From an uncultured Clostridia bacterium (GTDB taxonomy: Bacteria; Bacillota; Clostridia; Oscillospirales; Ruminococcaceae), in assembly GCA_947625455.1 (NCBI GenBank), contig CANQOJ010000041.1, forward strand, positions 1-13,976: DNA of 13,976 nucleotides, in the 5' to 3' direction. Shown here one piece after another: positions 1 through 5,986 of this stretch. Made by a program: the position numbers and the translations under genes. The notes under the pieces were generated by a model, which saw only the letters and a program-made list of their open reading frames with translations, had not been told where the DNA came from and did no database searches. How positions within the stretch are numbered: position 1 is the stretch's first letter; each line of letters begins with the position of its first letter.

Positions 1-453
1 CTTAACGTCAGCCAAACCCTCTCTGTAACCTCTGAAAACGCTTGCTATACAGCATAAAGTCACCGCGGGCGCTATGCATATTATCGCGAGTAAACTTTTC
101 GGAGAACAGGCTATGTAATCTGCAAACGGCTTTGCAAGCAGCCAGATAAGCGAAGTACCCATTATTCCCGTAACGGCGAAAAGCATGACCGCATATTTTC
201 TGACGACAGCGGCTCTGCAAAGGTTGTCGCAGGCGGCACAGCGAGCCGTAGTACGCATTATTGCCGTAGGTATCCCCGCCGCAGTCAGCGCGAAAATCGG
301 TGAATACAACCCGTAGGCTGTTGAGAAATATCCCATTCCCGTGCCGCCAAGAAGATTTGCCAGAGGAATTTTAAACAGCGCCCCGACAATTTTGGTTATT
401 GCCATGGAAATAAACAAAAACGCCGCGTTTTTAATAAATCTTTTATCTTTCAT
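1..453 (-). CDS. SpoVB/MurJ-like polysaccharide flippase (MATE superfamily), 5' part
   Basis: Partial gene: the first 151 codons are present and the rest lies beyond base 1. Translation starts MKDKRFIKNAAFLFISMAIT and contains KIVGALFKIPLANLLGGTGM, YFSTAYGLYSPIFALTAAG and, near the cut end, the RGYREG motif. This pattern is typical of the SpoVB / polysaccharide biosynthesis protein family, related to MurJ-type lipid II flippases in the MATE/MOP superfamily. Hydrophobic stretches at about residues 8-30, 43-65 and 84-105, and a further one at about 120-140, fit a multi-pass membrane protein; full members have about 14 helices. The ATG at 453 is preceded by an AAAGGGA ribosome site. In sporulating Firmicutes SpoVB acts in spore cortex synthesis; many genomes carry several paralogues, so the exact role is inferred. 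It is divergent from the cotJ operon, which fits a sporulation setting. Confidence 0.85.
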   Translation of the reverse strand, partial: MKDKRFIKNAAFLFISMAITKIVGALFKIPLANLLGGTGMGYFSTAYGLYSPIFALTAAGIPTAIMRTTARCAACDNLCRAAVVRKYAVMLFAVTGIMGTSLIWLLAKPFADYIACSPKSLLAIICIAPAVTLCCIASVFRGYREGLADVK

Positions 454-502
454 AAGCTTTTCCCTTTCATTAAAAACATATTTTTGTACAAGTCTATGTG
501 CT

Positions 503-530
503 TGTATAGCCGAATATGAACCGAAATCAA
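503..530 (-). promoter_or_regulatory. Candidate sigma-A-like promoter for the flippase gene
   Basis: Read on the minus strand: TTGATT (525-530) as -35 and TATACA (503-508) as -10 with a 16-base spacer, about 50 bases before the flippase start codon. The -10 is good and the -35 moderate. A sporulation sigma factor could equally drive this gene, so this is a suggestion only. Confidence 0.35.
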
Positions 531-537
531 GCTAAAG

Positions 538-566
538 CATATAATGAAGAAACGGAATTTTCCGTT
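538..566 (+). promoter_or_regulatory. Possible cotJ promoter -10 with adjoining palindrome
   Basis: CATATAAT (538-545) differs at one position from the sigma-E -10 consensus CATACAnT, and also contains a perfect sigma-A TATAAT. It lies about 80 bases before cotJA. No convincing -35 of either type sits at the right distance, so the assignment is weak. Directly downstream is a perfect inverted repeat, AACGGAA-TT-TTCCGTT (551-566), which would fall at the 5' end of a transcript from this site and could be a stabilising hairpin or an operator. cotJ is sigma-E controlled in Bacillus subtilis; that is established knowledge from another organism and is not shown here. Confidence 0.3.
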
Positions 567-623
567 GAACAGCGCTCGAATATTACACATTCAGAGCAAT
601 ATCTTTTTAGAAAGGAAGATTTT

Positions 624-782
624 ATGGATAAAATGAAATCTCGCGTCGGATATTCTTTTGTTCCGATTCAGCGAATGGATAAGGTATACTCACCGTCCAA
701 GGCTCTTATGGCGGGAACGATTTTCCCCGAACTGAACATTACAATCGACGAATACGAGAGGGGGCTTTATAATGGCAAATAA
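624..782 (+). CDS. cotJA: Spore coat-associated protein CotJA
   Basis: A 52-residue protein containing YSFVPIQRMDKVYSPSKALM and then AGTIFPELNI, the conserved CotJA core (a PIQ-type start, a Y-P-ALxxGTxFPEL motif). The reading frame is open upstream to an ATG at 516, but that ATG has no ribosome site, whereas the ATG at 624 has AGAAAGGAAG about 5 bases ahead, so 624 is chosen. The product is shorter than the roughly 80-residue Bacillus subtilis protein but keeps the whole core. It is first in cotJABC and overlaps cotJB by 11 bases, implying translational coupling. In the family, CotJA and CotJC interact and are incorporated into the spore coat; no enzymatic role is known for CotJA. Confidence 0.9.
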   Translation: MDKMKSRVGYSFVPIQRMDKVYSPSKALMAGTIFPELNITIDEYERGLYNGK

Positions 783-1086
783 TATGAACAACCGCAGCAG
801 AGTTTACGCAAGAAACGAAAACAACAACTCCAACAACAGCCAGGCGGCTTGCTCCGAGCTTCTTAAAGCAATAATGGAAGCTGATTTCTTTGCACAGGAC
901 TTAAAGCTTTATCTCGATACCCACCCTGATGATGTAAAAGCGATTGAAATGTTCCGTGAAGCAGTAAAGCAGAGCAAAGCCTGCAAGGCGGCTTTTGAGG
1001 ACAGCTTTTATCCGCTTACCGCACACAGCGCAGGCAAAGACGGAGAATGGGACTGGCTTTGCGGTATGTTCCCTCCGCAGAGCTGA
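772..1086 (+). CDS. cotJB: Spore coat protein CotJB
   Basis: A 104-residue protein with the CotJB pattern: a helical stretch LLKAIMEADFFAQDLKLYL, then DTHPDD (residues about 50-55), a basic helical segment, YPLTA and a tryptophan-rich end (EWDWLCGMFPP). The first 25 residues are Asn/Ser-rich and look disordered, an extension beyond the usual core. The ATG at 772 has a GAGAGGGG ribosome site; an in-frame ATG at 784 is a less likely alternative. It overlaps cotJA by 11 bases and is followed by cotJC after 25 bases. It is a structural component of the inner spore coat by family knowledge, with unknown biochemical activity. Confidence 0.92.
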   Translation: MANNMNNRSRVYARNENNNSNNSQAACSELLKAIMEADFFAQDLKLYLDTHPDDVKAIEMFREAVKQSKACKAAFEDSFYPLTAHSAGKDGEWDWLCGMFPPQS

Positions 1087-1111
1087 TATTATGAAAACGA
1101 GGTGAAGAATT

Positions 1112-1678
1112 ATGTTTATTTTTGAGAAAAGAACGCAAATTCCCGTGTGCATTAAAAACAGAAATCCGCGTCTTGCGGGAATTATTCTGTCACAGTACGG
1201 CGGACCTGACGGAGAACTTGCCGCGTCACTGCGCTATCTGTCGCAGAGATTTACAATGCCCGACAATATGGGAAAGGCACTGCTTACCGATATAGGCACA
1301 GAAGAACTTGCTCACCTTGAGATAGTGGGCAGTATAGTTTCACAGCTTACAGAGGGAGAGGGCGCGAAAAGTTTTGATAAATACGGCGTTGCCGACTATT
1401 ATGTAGACCATGCAAACGCTGTTTATCCTGCAAGCGCTGCGGGAGTGCCTTTTAACGCCGCTTATCTCCAGTCCAAGGGCGATCCTATCGCAGACCTTAC
1501 GGAAAACCTTGCCGCTGAACAAAAAGCGAGGGCAACCTACGACAACATTCTGCGTCTTTCCGACGATCCCGACGTAAACGAGGTTATAAAGTTCCTGCGC
1601 GAACGCGAGGTAGTTCACTTCCAGCGTTTTGGAGAACTGCTCGACAAGTATCAGGAAAAAATACCGAGAAACTGCTGA
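1112..1678 (+). CDS. cotJC: Spore coat protein CotJC, manganese catalase family
   Basis: A 188-residue protein of the usual CotJC length with a four-helix-bundle di-manganese catalase fold. The metal ligands can be read directly: Glu35 (GPDGELAASL), Glu65 and His68 (GTEELAHLE), Glu136 (AAEQKAR) and His169 (REREVVHF). The spacings (3 residues from Glu65 to His68, 33 from Glu136 to His169) match those of Lactobacillus plantarum manganese catalase, so the site looks intact and the protein could break down hydrogen peroxide in or at the spore coat. The start has a GAGGTGA ribosome site. It is the last gene of cotJABC; no simple stem plus T-tract terminator follows, but an inverted-repeat element begins 26 bases after the stop. 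Confidence 0.95.
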   Translation: MFIFEKRTQIPVCIKNRNPRLAGIILSQYGGPDGELAASLRYLSQRFTMPDNMGKALLTDIGTEELAHLEIVGSIVSQLTEGEGAKSFDKYGVADYYVDHANAVYPASAAGVPFNAAYLQSKGDPIADLTENLAAEQKARATYDNILRLSDDPDVNEVIKFLREREVVHFQRFGELLDKYQEKIPRNC

Positions 1679-1704
1679 TGTTATAAGCAAATTAAGCAAC
1701 AACA

Positions 1705-1852
1705 CGAGCCCTGATAGAAGCTAGACGCATTATGCGCTTCGCGCAAAACGCTTTAAGAAGCTAGAGGCTAGAGTTTGTTTGATAAGGAAATCTTGTCTTA
1801 AATTAAACTCTAGCTTCTAACCTCTTAAAAATCTAGTCTCTAGTAGGGCTCG
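1705..1852. repeat. Nested imperfect inverted-repeat element (MITE- or REP-like), 148 bp
   Basis: Non-coding. The outer arms at 1705-1725 and 1832-1852 pair at 17 of 21 positions and end in CGAGCCCT / AGGGCTCG. The inner arms at 1755-1776 and 1805-1826 pair at 19 of 22 positions. The apex holds a third small stem (1781-1786 with 1792-1797, one G-T wobble), and the left side bulge holds a perfect stem TGCGC-TTC-GCGCA (1733-1745). The decamer AGAAGCTAGA occurs at 1716-1725 and 1757-1766 and inverted at 1809-1818. The whole could fold into one long hairpin as DNA or RNA. It contains no reading frame I would call. It may be a non-autonomous mobile element or an interspersed palindromic repeat; a mobile origin is inferred from the shape alone. 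Confidence 0.75.
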
Positions 1853-1871
1853 CGTTTTGTTTATTTTTCAC

Positions 1872-1900
1872 TTGACAAAATGCTAAAGTTATTGTATAAT
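1872..1900 (+). promoter_or_regulatory. Consensus sigma-A promoter for the metallophosphoesterase gene
   Basis: TTGACA (1872-1877) and TATAAT (1895-1900) are both perfect matches with an ideal 17-base spacer. Transcription would start near 1907, giving a leader of about 35 bases before the ATG at 1941. It lies 19 bases beyond the right arm of the inverted-repeat element. Confidence 0.9.
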
Positions 1901-1940
1901 GATAGTCCAACCGTTTTTGTTTTATGGGAAAGGAGAAAAA

Positions 1941-2621
1941 ATGAAGATATATTGCATGAGCGATATTCACGGATTTTTGAACGAATTTGACGAGGCGCTT
2001 TCTGTTGTTGAAGAACATCTCGCAGAAGCTGACAGCATGCTGCTTCTTCTGGGAGATTATATCCACGGCGGAGGTGACAGCGCGGGAGTTCTCGACAGGA
2101 TAATCGGACTTCAGAAGAAATACGGCGATAATAAAGTTGTTGCGCTTTTGGGAAACCATGAGGAAATGTATCTGAGGGGCGAATGCGGTCTGGAAAGAAC
2201 GGCTTCAGCGTACTCGTATGATGATGCTGACGGCACGGACTACACGGACTGGCTTGAAAATCTTCCGCGCATATATCAGGCGGGAAACACGATATTTGTC
2301 CACGCGGGGATAAACGAGGACTGCGGAGAGGACTGGGAATGGGATTATGATATGTTCACGGAAAAATACCCCGCGCAGCTTGGAGAAATAAAAGGCGTAA
2401 AGGAAAAAGTTGTCGCGGGGCATATATGGACATCAGAAATTTCGGGTGATCCCGATTTTAACGGAATTTATTTTGACGGGGCGTCGCATTATTACATTGA
2501 CGGAAACGTTATTAAAAGCCTTGAAATTCCGATACTTATGGCGGACACGGCAACGGACAGATATTACCGCGTTACAGAGGGCGGAATCTGGGAGATATTG
2601 CCGTATGACAGCGAAAACTAA
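1941..2621 (+). CDS. PPP-like calcineurin-type metallophosphoesterase
   Basis: A 226-residue soluble protein. Metal-site motifs run in the order of the serine/threonine phosphatase / ApaH-type metallophosphoesterase family: SDIHG (Asp8, His10), GDYIHGGG (Asp39), LLGNHEEM (Asn72, His73), VHAGI (His121) and AGHIW (His161). The length is normal for bacterial PPP-like phosphatases. The usual GDxxDRG motif reads GDYIHGG here, so the second Asp and the phosphate-binding Arg are replaced, which makes the substrate uncertain. The ATG at 1941 follows an AGGAG ribosome site by 6 bases and is preferred to an upstream in-frame ATG at 1899 that lies inside the -10 box. It probably forms a single-gene unit: a strong promoter precedes it and another promoter follows before the next gene. 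Candidate substrates are phosphoproteins or dinucleoside polyphosphates; neither can be read from sequence. Confidence 0.85.
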   Translation: MKIYCMSDIHGFLNEFDEALSVVEEHLAEADSMLLLLGDYIHGGGDSAGVLDRIIGLQKKYGDNKVVALLGNHEEMYLRGECGLERTASAYSYDDADGTDYTDWLENLPRIYQAGNTIFVHAGINEDCGEDWEWDYDMFTEKYPAQLGEIKGVKEKVVAGHIWTSEISGDPDFNGIYFDGASHYYIDGNVIKSLEIPILMADTATDRYYRVTEGGIWEILPYDSEN

Positions 2622-2677
2622 CGCTTGGTTTTTATACAAGTTGTGGCTTTATATGCTTGCGAAATTTATAAAAACAC

Positions 2678-2706
2678 TTGAAATAAAACTCGAAATATGG
2701 TAAAAT
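2678..2706 (+). promoter_or_regulatory. Sigma-A promoter for dnaD-dnaC-pfk
   Basis: TTGAAA (2678-2683) and TAAAAT (2701-2706) have a 17-base spacer, 41 bases before the start codon of the dnaD-like gene. Each box differs from consensus at one position. Confidence 0.7.
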
Positions 2707-2747
2707 GATATTGTCTAAACAAATTTATTTACAGGTTGGTTTTAAAA

Positions 2748-3776
2748 ATGGATTATACACTTAACGCAGGAGTATGGAACAGCGTCTTTGCTGTTCCCAC
2801 AAGCGTTGTTGACGAATATATAAAGCTTGCGGGAGGAAACTCCTTAAAGCTTTTGCTGTTTTTGCTAAGGCACGGCGGGAAGTCATTTTCCGAGGACGAG
2901 CTGTGCGAAAAGCTTGGATTTGTGAAAAGCGGAGAACTTGAGGACGCGGCTGTTTTCTGGGAACAGCGCGGCGTTATACGCAGAGTTTACGGCGACGACA
3001 GCGGAGAACTATGTGCATCTAAGGAAAAAATCGTTCATACCGAAGAATCTCAAAAACCCGTTGTTGAAAAAACTAAGTCATTAAAGCCTGCGGCGGTTTC
3101 TTCGGGTGAGATTGCCGAAAGGATTAAAAACGACAAGGAAATTGCAATGCTGTTTTCCGAGGCGGAAATCCTTTATGCAAGACCTTTGCGCCAGCGCGAA
3201 TCAAACCTCGTTATCTCGCTTGTAGACCATTACGGACTGAATGTCGGGGTTTCGCTGATGCTGCTCAATTACTGCCTTAAAGCGGGTAAACAAACGCCTG
3301 ATTACATACAAACCTGCGCGAAAGACTGGGCTGACAACGGAATAAACAGCGTTGAACTTGCCAATGCGCGTATATTAAAGCTTGAAAGGCGCGACAACAT
3401 CTACGAGCGGTTTAAAACAACACTCGGACTTAATACAAAGCTCCCGAAAAAAATCACCGACCTTATTGACAAATGGACGGAACAATGGGGTTTCAGCGAC
3501 GAAATGATTATGTACGCATATGATGAAACCGTTTACAACACAGGTTCTTTCGAGCCGAGATATATGAACTCAATACTTGAAAACCTTAAAAACAGCAACA
3601 TCTTTACTGTTGAAGAAGCTAAAAAAGCCTCGGAAGAATACAAATCTAAAAATAAGCCTGCCGCAAAAACGAAAACCGCTGCGGGCGCTGCAAATTCTTC
3701 TAAGCCGTCAAATTCGTCATTTGATATGAATGACGTTATGGAACAAATTAAAAATCGTTATAAGAATGGAAGTTGA
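2748..3776 (+). CDS. dnaD: DnaD-domain primosomal replication protein
   Basis: A 342-residue protein with a winged-helix-like N-terminal region (about residues 1-85, including FLLRHGGKSFSEDELCEKLG), a variable charged linker (about 90-125), and two consecutive DnaD/DnaB-C type helical domains (about 128-205 and 210-285). Family hallmarks are the RQRESNLVISLVDHYGLNVG segment and the end of the second domain, FEPRYMNSILENL, corresponding to the Y-x-x-x-I-L-x-x-W/L signature. The C-terminal tail is low-complexity (Lys/Ala/Ser). Such proteins remodel DNA and help load the replicative helicase at origins or stalled forks. It is followed at once by a DnaC/DnaI-like loader whose start overlaps its stop, supporting a primosome role. 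The ATG at 2748 is preferred to the TTG at 2736; AGGTTGG serves as a weak ribosome site. The symbol follows common usage; the Bacillus dnaB role is an alternative. Confidence 0.85.
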   Translation: MDYTLNAGVWNSVFAVPTSVVDEYIKLAGGNSLKLLLFLLRHGGKSFSEDELCEKLGFVKSGELEDAAVFWEQRGVIRRVYGDDSGELCASKEKIVHTEESQKPVVEKTKSLKPAAVSSGEIAERIKNDKEIAMLFSEAEILYARPLRQRESNLVISLVDHYGLNVGVSLMLLNYCLKAGKQTPDYIQTCAKDWADNGINSVELANARILKLERRDNIYERFKTTLGLNTKLPKKITDLIDKWTEQWGFSDEMIMYAYDETVYNTGSFEPRYMNSILENLKNSNIFTVEEAKKASEEYKSKNKPAAKTKTAAGAANSSKPSNSSFDMNDVMEQIKNRYKNGS

Positions 3777-4753
3777 AAAAATTGATAAACTCCGAATACC
3801 TTTCAAAAGCACAGGATATGCTCGAAAAAAAACATTCCGAATTAAAGCGGGTTGAAAAAGAGCGGAGAGCGGAAATATTGAGGAAATTTCCCGAATACGA
3901 AGTTTTGGAGGAAAAACTTGCCAAAACCGTCGGGGATTTGGTTTCAATGATTATAAGCAAATCGGGAAATACTGCCGTAACCATAAATAAGATAAAGCAG
4001 GAAAACCTTGATATTCAGAAACAGATGAACGATATTCTTGTAAACAACGGCTATGACTCCGATTATCTCAAGCCCATATACTTCTGCCCTATTTGCAAAG
4101 ATGCGGGGATAGCTGACGGGGACTGGTGCAGCTGCATCAAAAATGCCGCGCTGAAACTGGCAACGCAGGACTTAAATCAAAGCGGTATGCTTTATACGTT
4201 TGGGGATTTTGATTTGTCGTTATATTCGGACAAAATCGATCCCGAAATAGGTTGTTCTCCGCGCGAGGCAATGAAAAACAACCTTGACGACTGCCTTAAA
4301 TTTGTGAAAGATTTTAACGGCACAGGCAGAGGTTTGTTTATGATAGGCGCAACAGGGCTTGGAAAAACGCATCTTTCACTTTCGATTGCAAACGAACTTT
4401 TGCGGAAAGGTTATTCGGTTGTGTACAACTCTGTACCCGAACTTGTGAGGATATTAAATTCCGAGCAATTCGGAAAAACCGAGGGCGATACCTTGCAGGT
4501 AATAGACAACTGCGATTTGCTGATACTTGACGACTTAGGCGCTGAACATTCAACAGAATACAGCACATCACTTGTGTATATGCTTATAAATTCAAGATTG
4601 TCGAAAAACAAGCCGATAATCGCAAGCACAAATCTTGATATGAACGGGATTAAAGCCCGCTATCAAGACAGAATATGGTCAAGGCTGTTCAGTATGAGAG
4701 TACTTCTCTTTTGCGGAACAGATAATCGCATAAAAACGGCAAATAACAGGTAG
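3773..4753 (+). CDS. dnaC: DnaC/DnaI-like AAA+ helicase loader
   Basis: About 326 residues. A coiled-coil-prone charged N-terminus (about residues 8-60) is followed by a putative zinc site with Cys105, Cys108, Cys119 and Cys121 (FCPICKDAG, WCSC). The AAA+ core follows: Walker A GATGLGKTHL (192-201), Walker B LLILDDLGAE (249-258), a sensor-1-like stretch IIASTNLDM (282-290) and an arginine-containing YQDRIWSRLFSM near the end. This is the architecture of clostridial DnaC/DnaI loaders, which place the hexameric helicase on DNA. The start is uncertain: a TTG at 3773 overlaps the dnaD stop by 4 bases, but its nearby GGAAG is too close, whereas a TTG at 3782 has that GGAAG at a workable distance. 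Either way it is coupled to dnaD. pfk begins 26 bases downstream with no terminator between. Confidence 0.9.
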   Translation: MKKLINSEYLSKAQDMLEKKHSELKRVEKERRAEILRKFPEYEVLEEKLAKTVGDLVSMIISKSGNTAVTINKIKQENLDIQKQMNDILVNNGYDSDYLKPIYFCPICKDAGIADGDWCSCIKNAALKLATQDLNQSGMLYTFGDFDLSLYSDKIDPEIGCSPREAMKNNLDDCLKFVKDFNGTGRGLFMIGATGLGKTHLSLSIANELLRKGYSVVYNSVPELVRILNSEQFGKTEGDTLQVIDNCDLLILDDLGAEHSTEYSTSLVYMLINSRLSKNKPIIASTNLDMNGIKARYQDRIWSRLFSMRVLLFCGTDNRIKTANNR

Positions 4754-4779
4754 TAAAAAATTTTTTTGGAGGGTTTATT

Positions 4780-5862
4780 ATGGCAAAAATGAGAATCGGC
4801 ATTCTTACAAGCGGCGGCGACTGCCCCGGACTTAACGCGACTATACGCGGAGTTGCAAAGGCGACTTATGAAACGTTCGGCGACAAGGTGGAAATAGTTG
4901 GTATCCACGACGGCTATCACGGGCTTATCCACTGTGATTATAAGATTATGTCGCCGTCGGATTTTTCGGGAATACTTACGACAGGCGGCACTATTCTCGG
5001 AACAAAGCGCACGCCCTACAAGATGATGCAGATTATCGAGGACGACAATGTGGACAAGGTCAAGGAAATGAAAATGACGTACAGAGATTTGAAACTTGAC
5101 TGCTTGTTCACGCTTGGCGGCAACGGAACTCACAAAACCGCAAATATGCTTTCGGAGGAGGGTTTGAACATAATCGGACTGCCGAAAACTATTGACAACG
5201 ATATTTTCGGCACTGACGTTACGTTTGGATTTCACTCGGCAGTTGACATAGGAACTGAAGTTATCGACAGAATACACACCACCGCAAATTCCCACAGCAG
5301 AATTATGGTTATTGAAATCATGGGCAACAAAGCGGGTTGGCTGACGCTTTACAGCGGTATTGCAGGCGGCGCTGATATCATACTTATCCCTGAAATACCA
5401 TATGACATTGAAAAGGTCGCTAAGGCTTGTCAAAGACGCGCTGACGCAGGCAAGGACTTTTCAATTATAGCTGTTGCAGAGGGCGCGTATAATGTTGACG
5501 AAGCGAAAATGAAGAAGAAAGAACGCGCACAGTCACGCGCTGACGCGGGAATTGTAACCGCGACAACGCGTATTGCAAAGGCAATAGAAAGCAAAACAGG
5601 ACTTGAAACAAGGACAGTTGTTCCCGGACATATACTGCGCGGAGGCTCGCCCTCGGCTTATGACCGTGTTCTTGCAACACAGTTCGGTGCACACGCGGCA
5701 AAATTGCTGAAAGAAGAAAAGTTCGGCTACAGCGTTGCGATGGTAGACGGGAAAATTACCGAAAATCCGCTTTCCGAAGTGGCAATGAAAACGAAATTTG
5801 TCCCCGAAAATCATCAGCTTGTAAAAACTGCAAGGGCTATCGGAATTTCTTTCGGAGACTGA
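4780..5862 (+). CDS. pfkA: 6-phosphofructokinase, atypical GGNGT / PKTIDND type
   Basis: A 360-residue full-length cytoplasmic enzyme that phosphorylates fructose 6-phosphate to the 1,6-bisphosphate in glycolysis. Visible motifs are the phosphate-donor loop TSGGDCPGLNA (10-20), GGNGT (113-117), PKTIDND (135-141, catalytic base Asp139), MGNKAGW (181-187), PEIPYD (204-209) and the sugar-phosphate signature GHILRGGSPSAYDR (283-296). Gly116, where PPi enzymes have Asp, suggests ATP use. Lys136 is typical of PPi enzymes but also occurs in trypanosomatid and plant ATP enzymes. Asn115 replaces the usual magnesium-linked Asp. The phosphate donor is therefore open. The ribosome site is a strong GGAGGG (4768-4773) before the ATG at 4780. 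It lies 26 bases behind dnaC without a visible promoter of its own and ends at a good terminator, so it is likely the last gene of the dnaD-dnaC-pfk transcript. Confidence 0.93.
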   Translation: MAKMRIGILTSGGDCPGLNATIRGVAKATYETFGDKVEIVGIHDGYHGLIHCDYKIMSPSDFSGILTTGGTILGTKRTPYKMMQIIEDDNVDKVKEMKMTYRDLKLDCLFTLGGNGTHKTANMLSEEGLNIIGLPKTIDNDIFGTDVTFGFHSAVDIGTEVIDRIHTTANSHSRIMVIEIMGNKAGWLTLYSGIAGGADIILIPEIPYDIEKVAKACQRRADAGKDFSIIAVAEGAYNVDEAKMKKKERAQSRADAGIVTATTRIAKAIESKTGLETRTVVPGHILRGGSPSAYDRVLATQFGAHAAKLLKEEKFGYSVAMVDGKITENPLSEVAMKTKFVPENHQLVKTARAIGISFGD

Positions 5863-5881
5863 ATGAACGTTTAAATATTTA

Positions 5882-5917
5882 AACCCTCGGTGAAATATCC
5901 GAGGGTTATTCTTTTTT
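5882..5917 (+). terminator. Rho-independent terminator after pfk
   Basis: A perfect 9-bp stem, AACCCTCGG (5882-5890) with CCGAGGGTT (5899-5907), has an 8-base loop and is followed by ATTCTTTTTT. It separates the pfk transcript from the cellulase promoter immediately downstream. Confidence 0.92.
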
Positions 5918-5922
5918 AGATA

Positions 5923-5952
5923 TTGACAAAATATGATGAAATGTGGTATAAT
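5923..5952 (+). promoter_or_regulatory. Sigma-A promoter for the cellulase gene
   Basis: TTGACA (5923-5928) and TATAAT (5947-5952) are perfect boxes with an 18-base spacer. Transcription would begin near 5959, leaving a leader of under 30 bases with a GAGGGTGA ribosome site before the ATG at 5987. I see no operator-like repeat or cre-like site around it, so carbon control is not evident from sequence. Confidence 0.88.
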
Positions 5953-5986
5953 ATAAATAAGTATATTTTATGTTGAGGGTGACATT

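Noticed and set aside
516..623. Upstream in-frame extension of CotJA starting at ATG 516
   Set aside because: No ribosome site precedes 516, the extension shows no CotJA-like residues, and the ATG at 624 has a strong site at good spacing.
1340..1705. 121-codon minus-strand open frame opposite cotJC
   Set aside because: cotJC has intact catalytic ligands on the other strand; the shadow frame has no motif.
2622..2660. Possible terminator hairpin after the phosphatase gene (CTTG...CAAG)
   Set aside because: Only about 4 base pairs with a long A/T loop and no T-tract at the right place.
4754..4767. A6T7 run before pfk as a possible terminator
   Set aside because: There is no G/C-rich stem ahead of the T-run; it is just an AT-rich spacer before the ribosome site.
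4663..5433. 256-codon open frame on the minus strand opposite dnaC and pfk
   Set aside because: It lies antisense to two clear enzymes, has no recognisable domain, and arises from the codon pattern of pfk.
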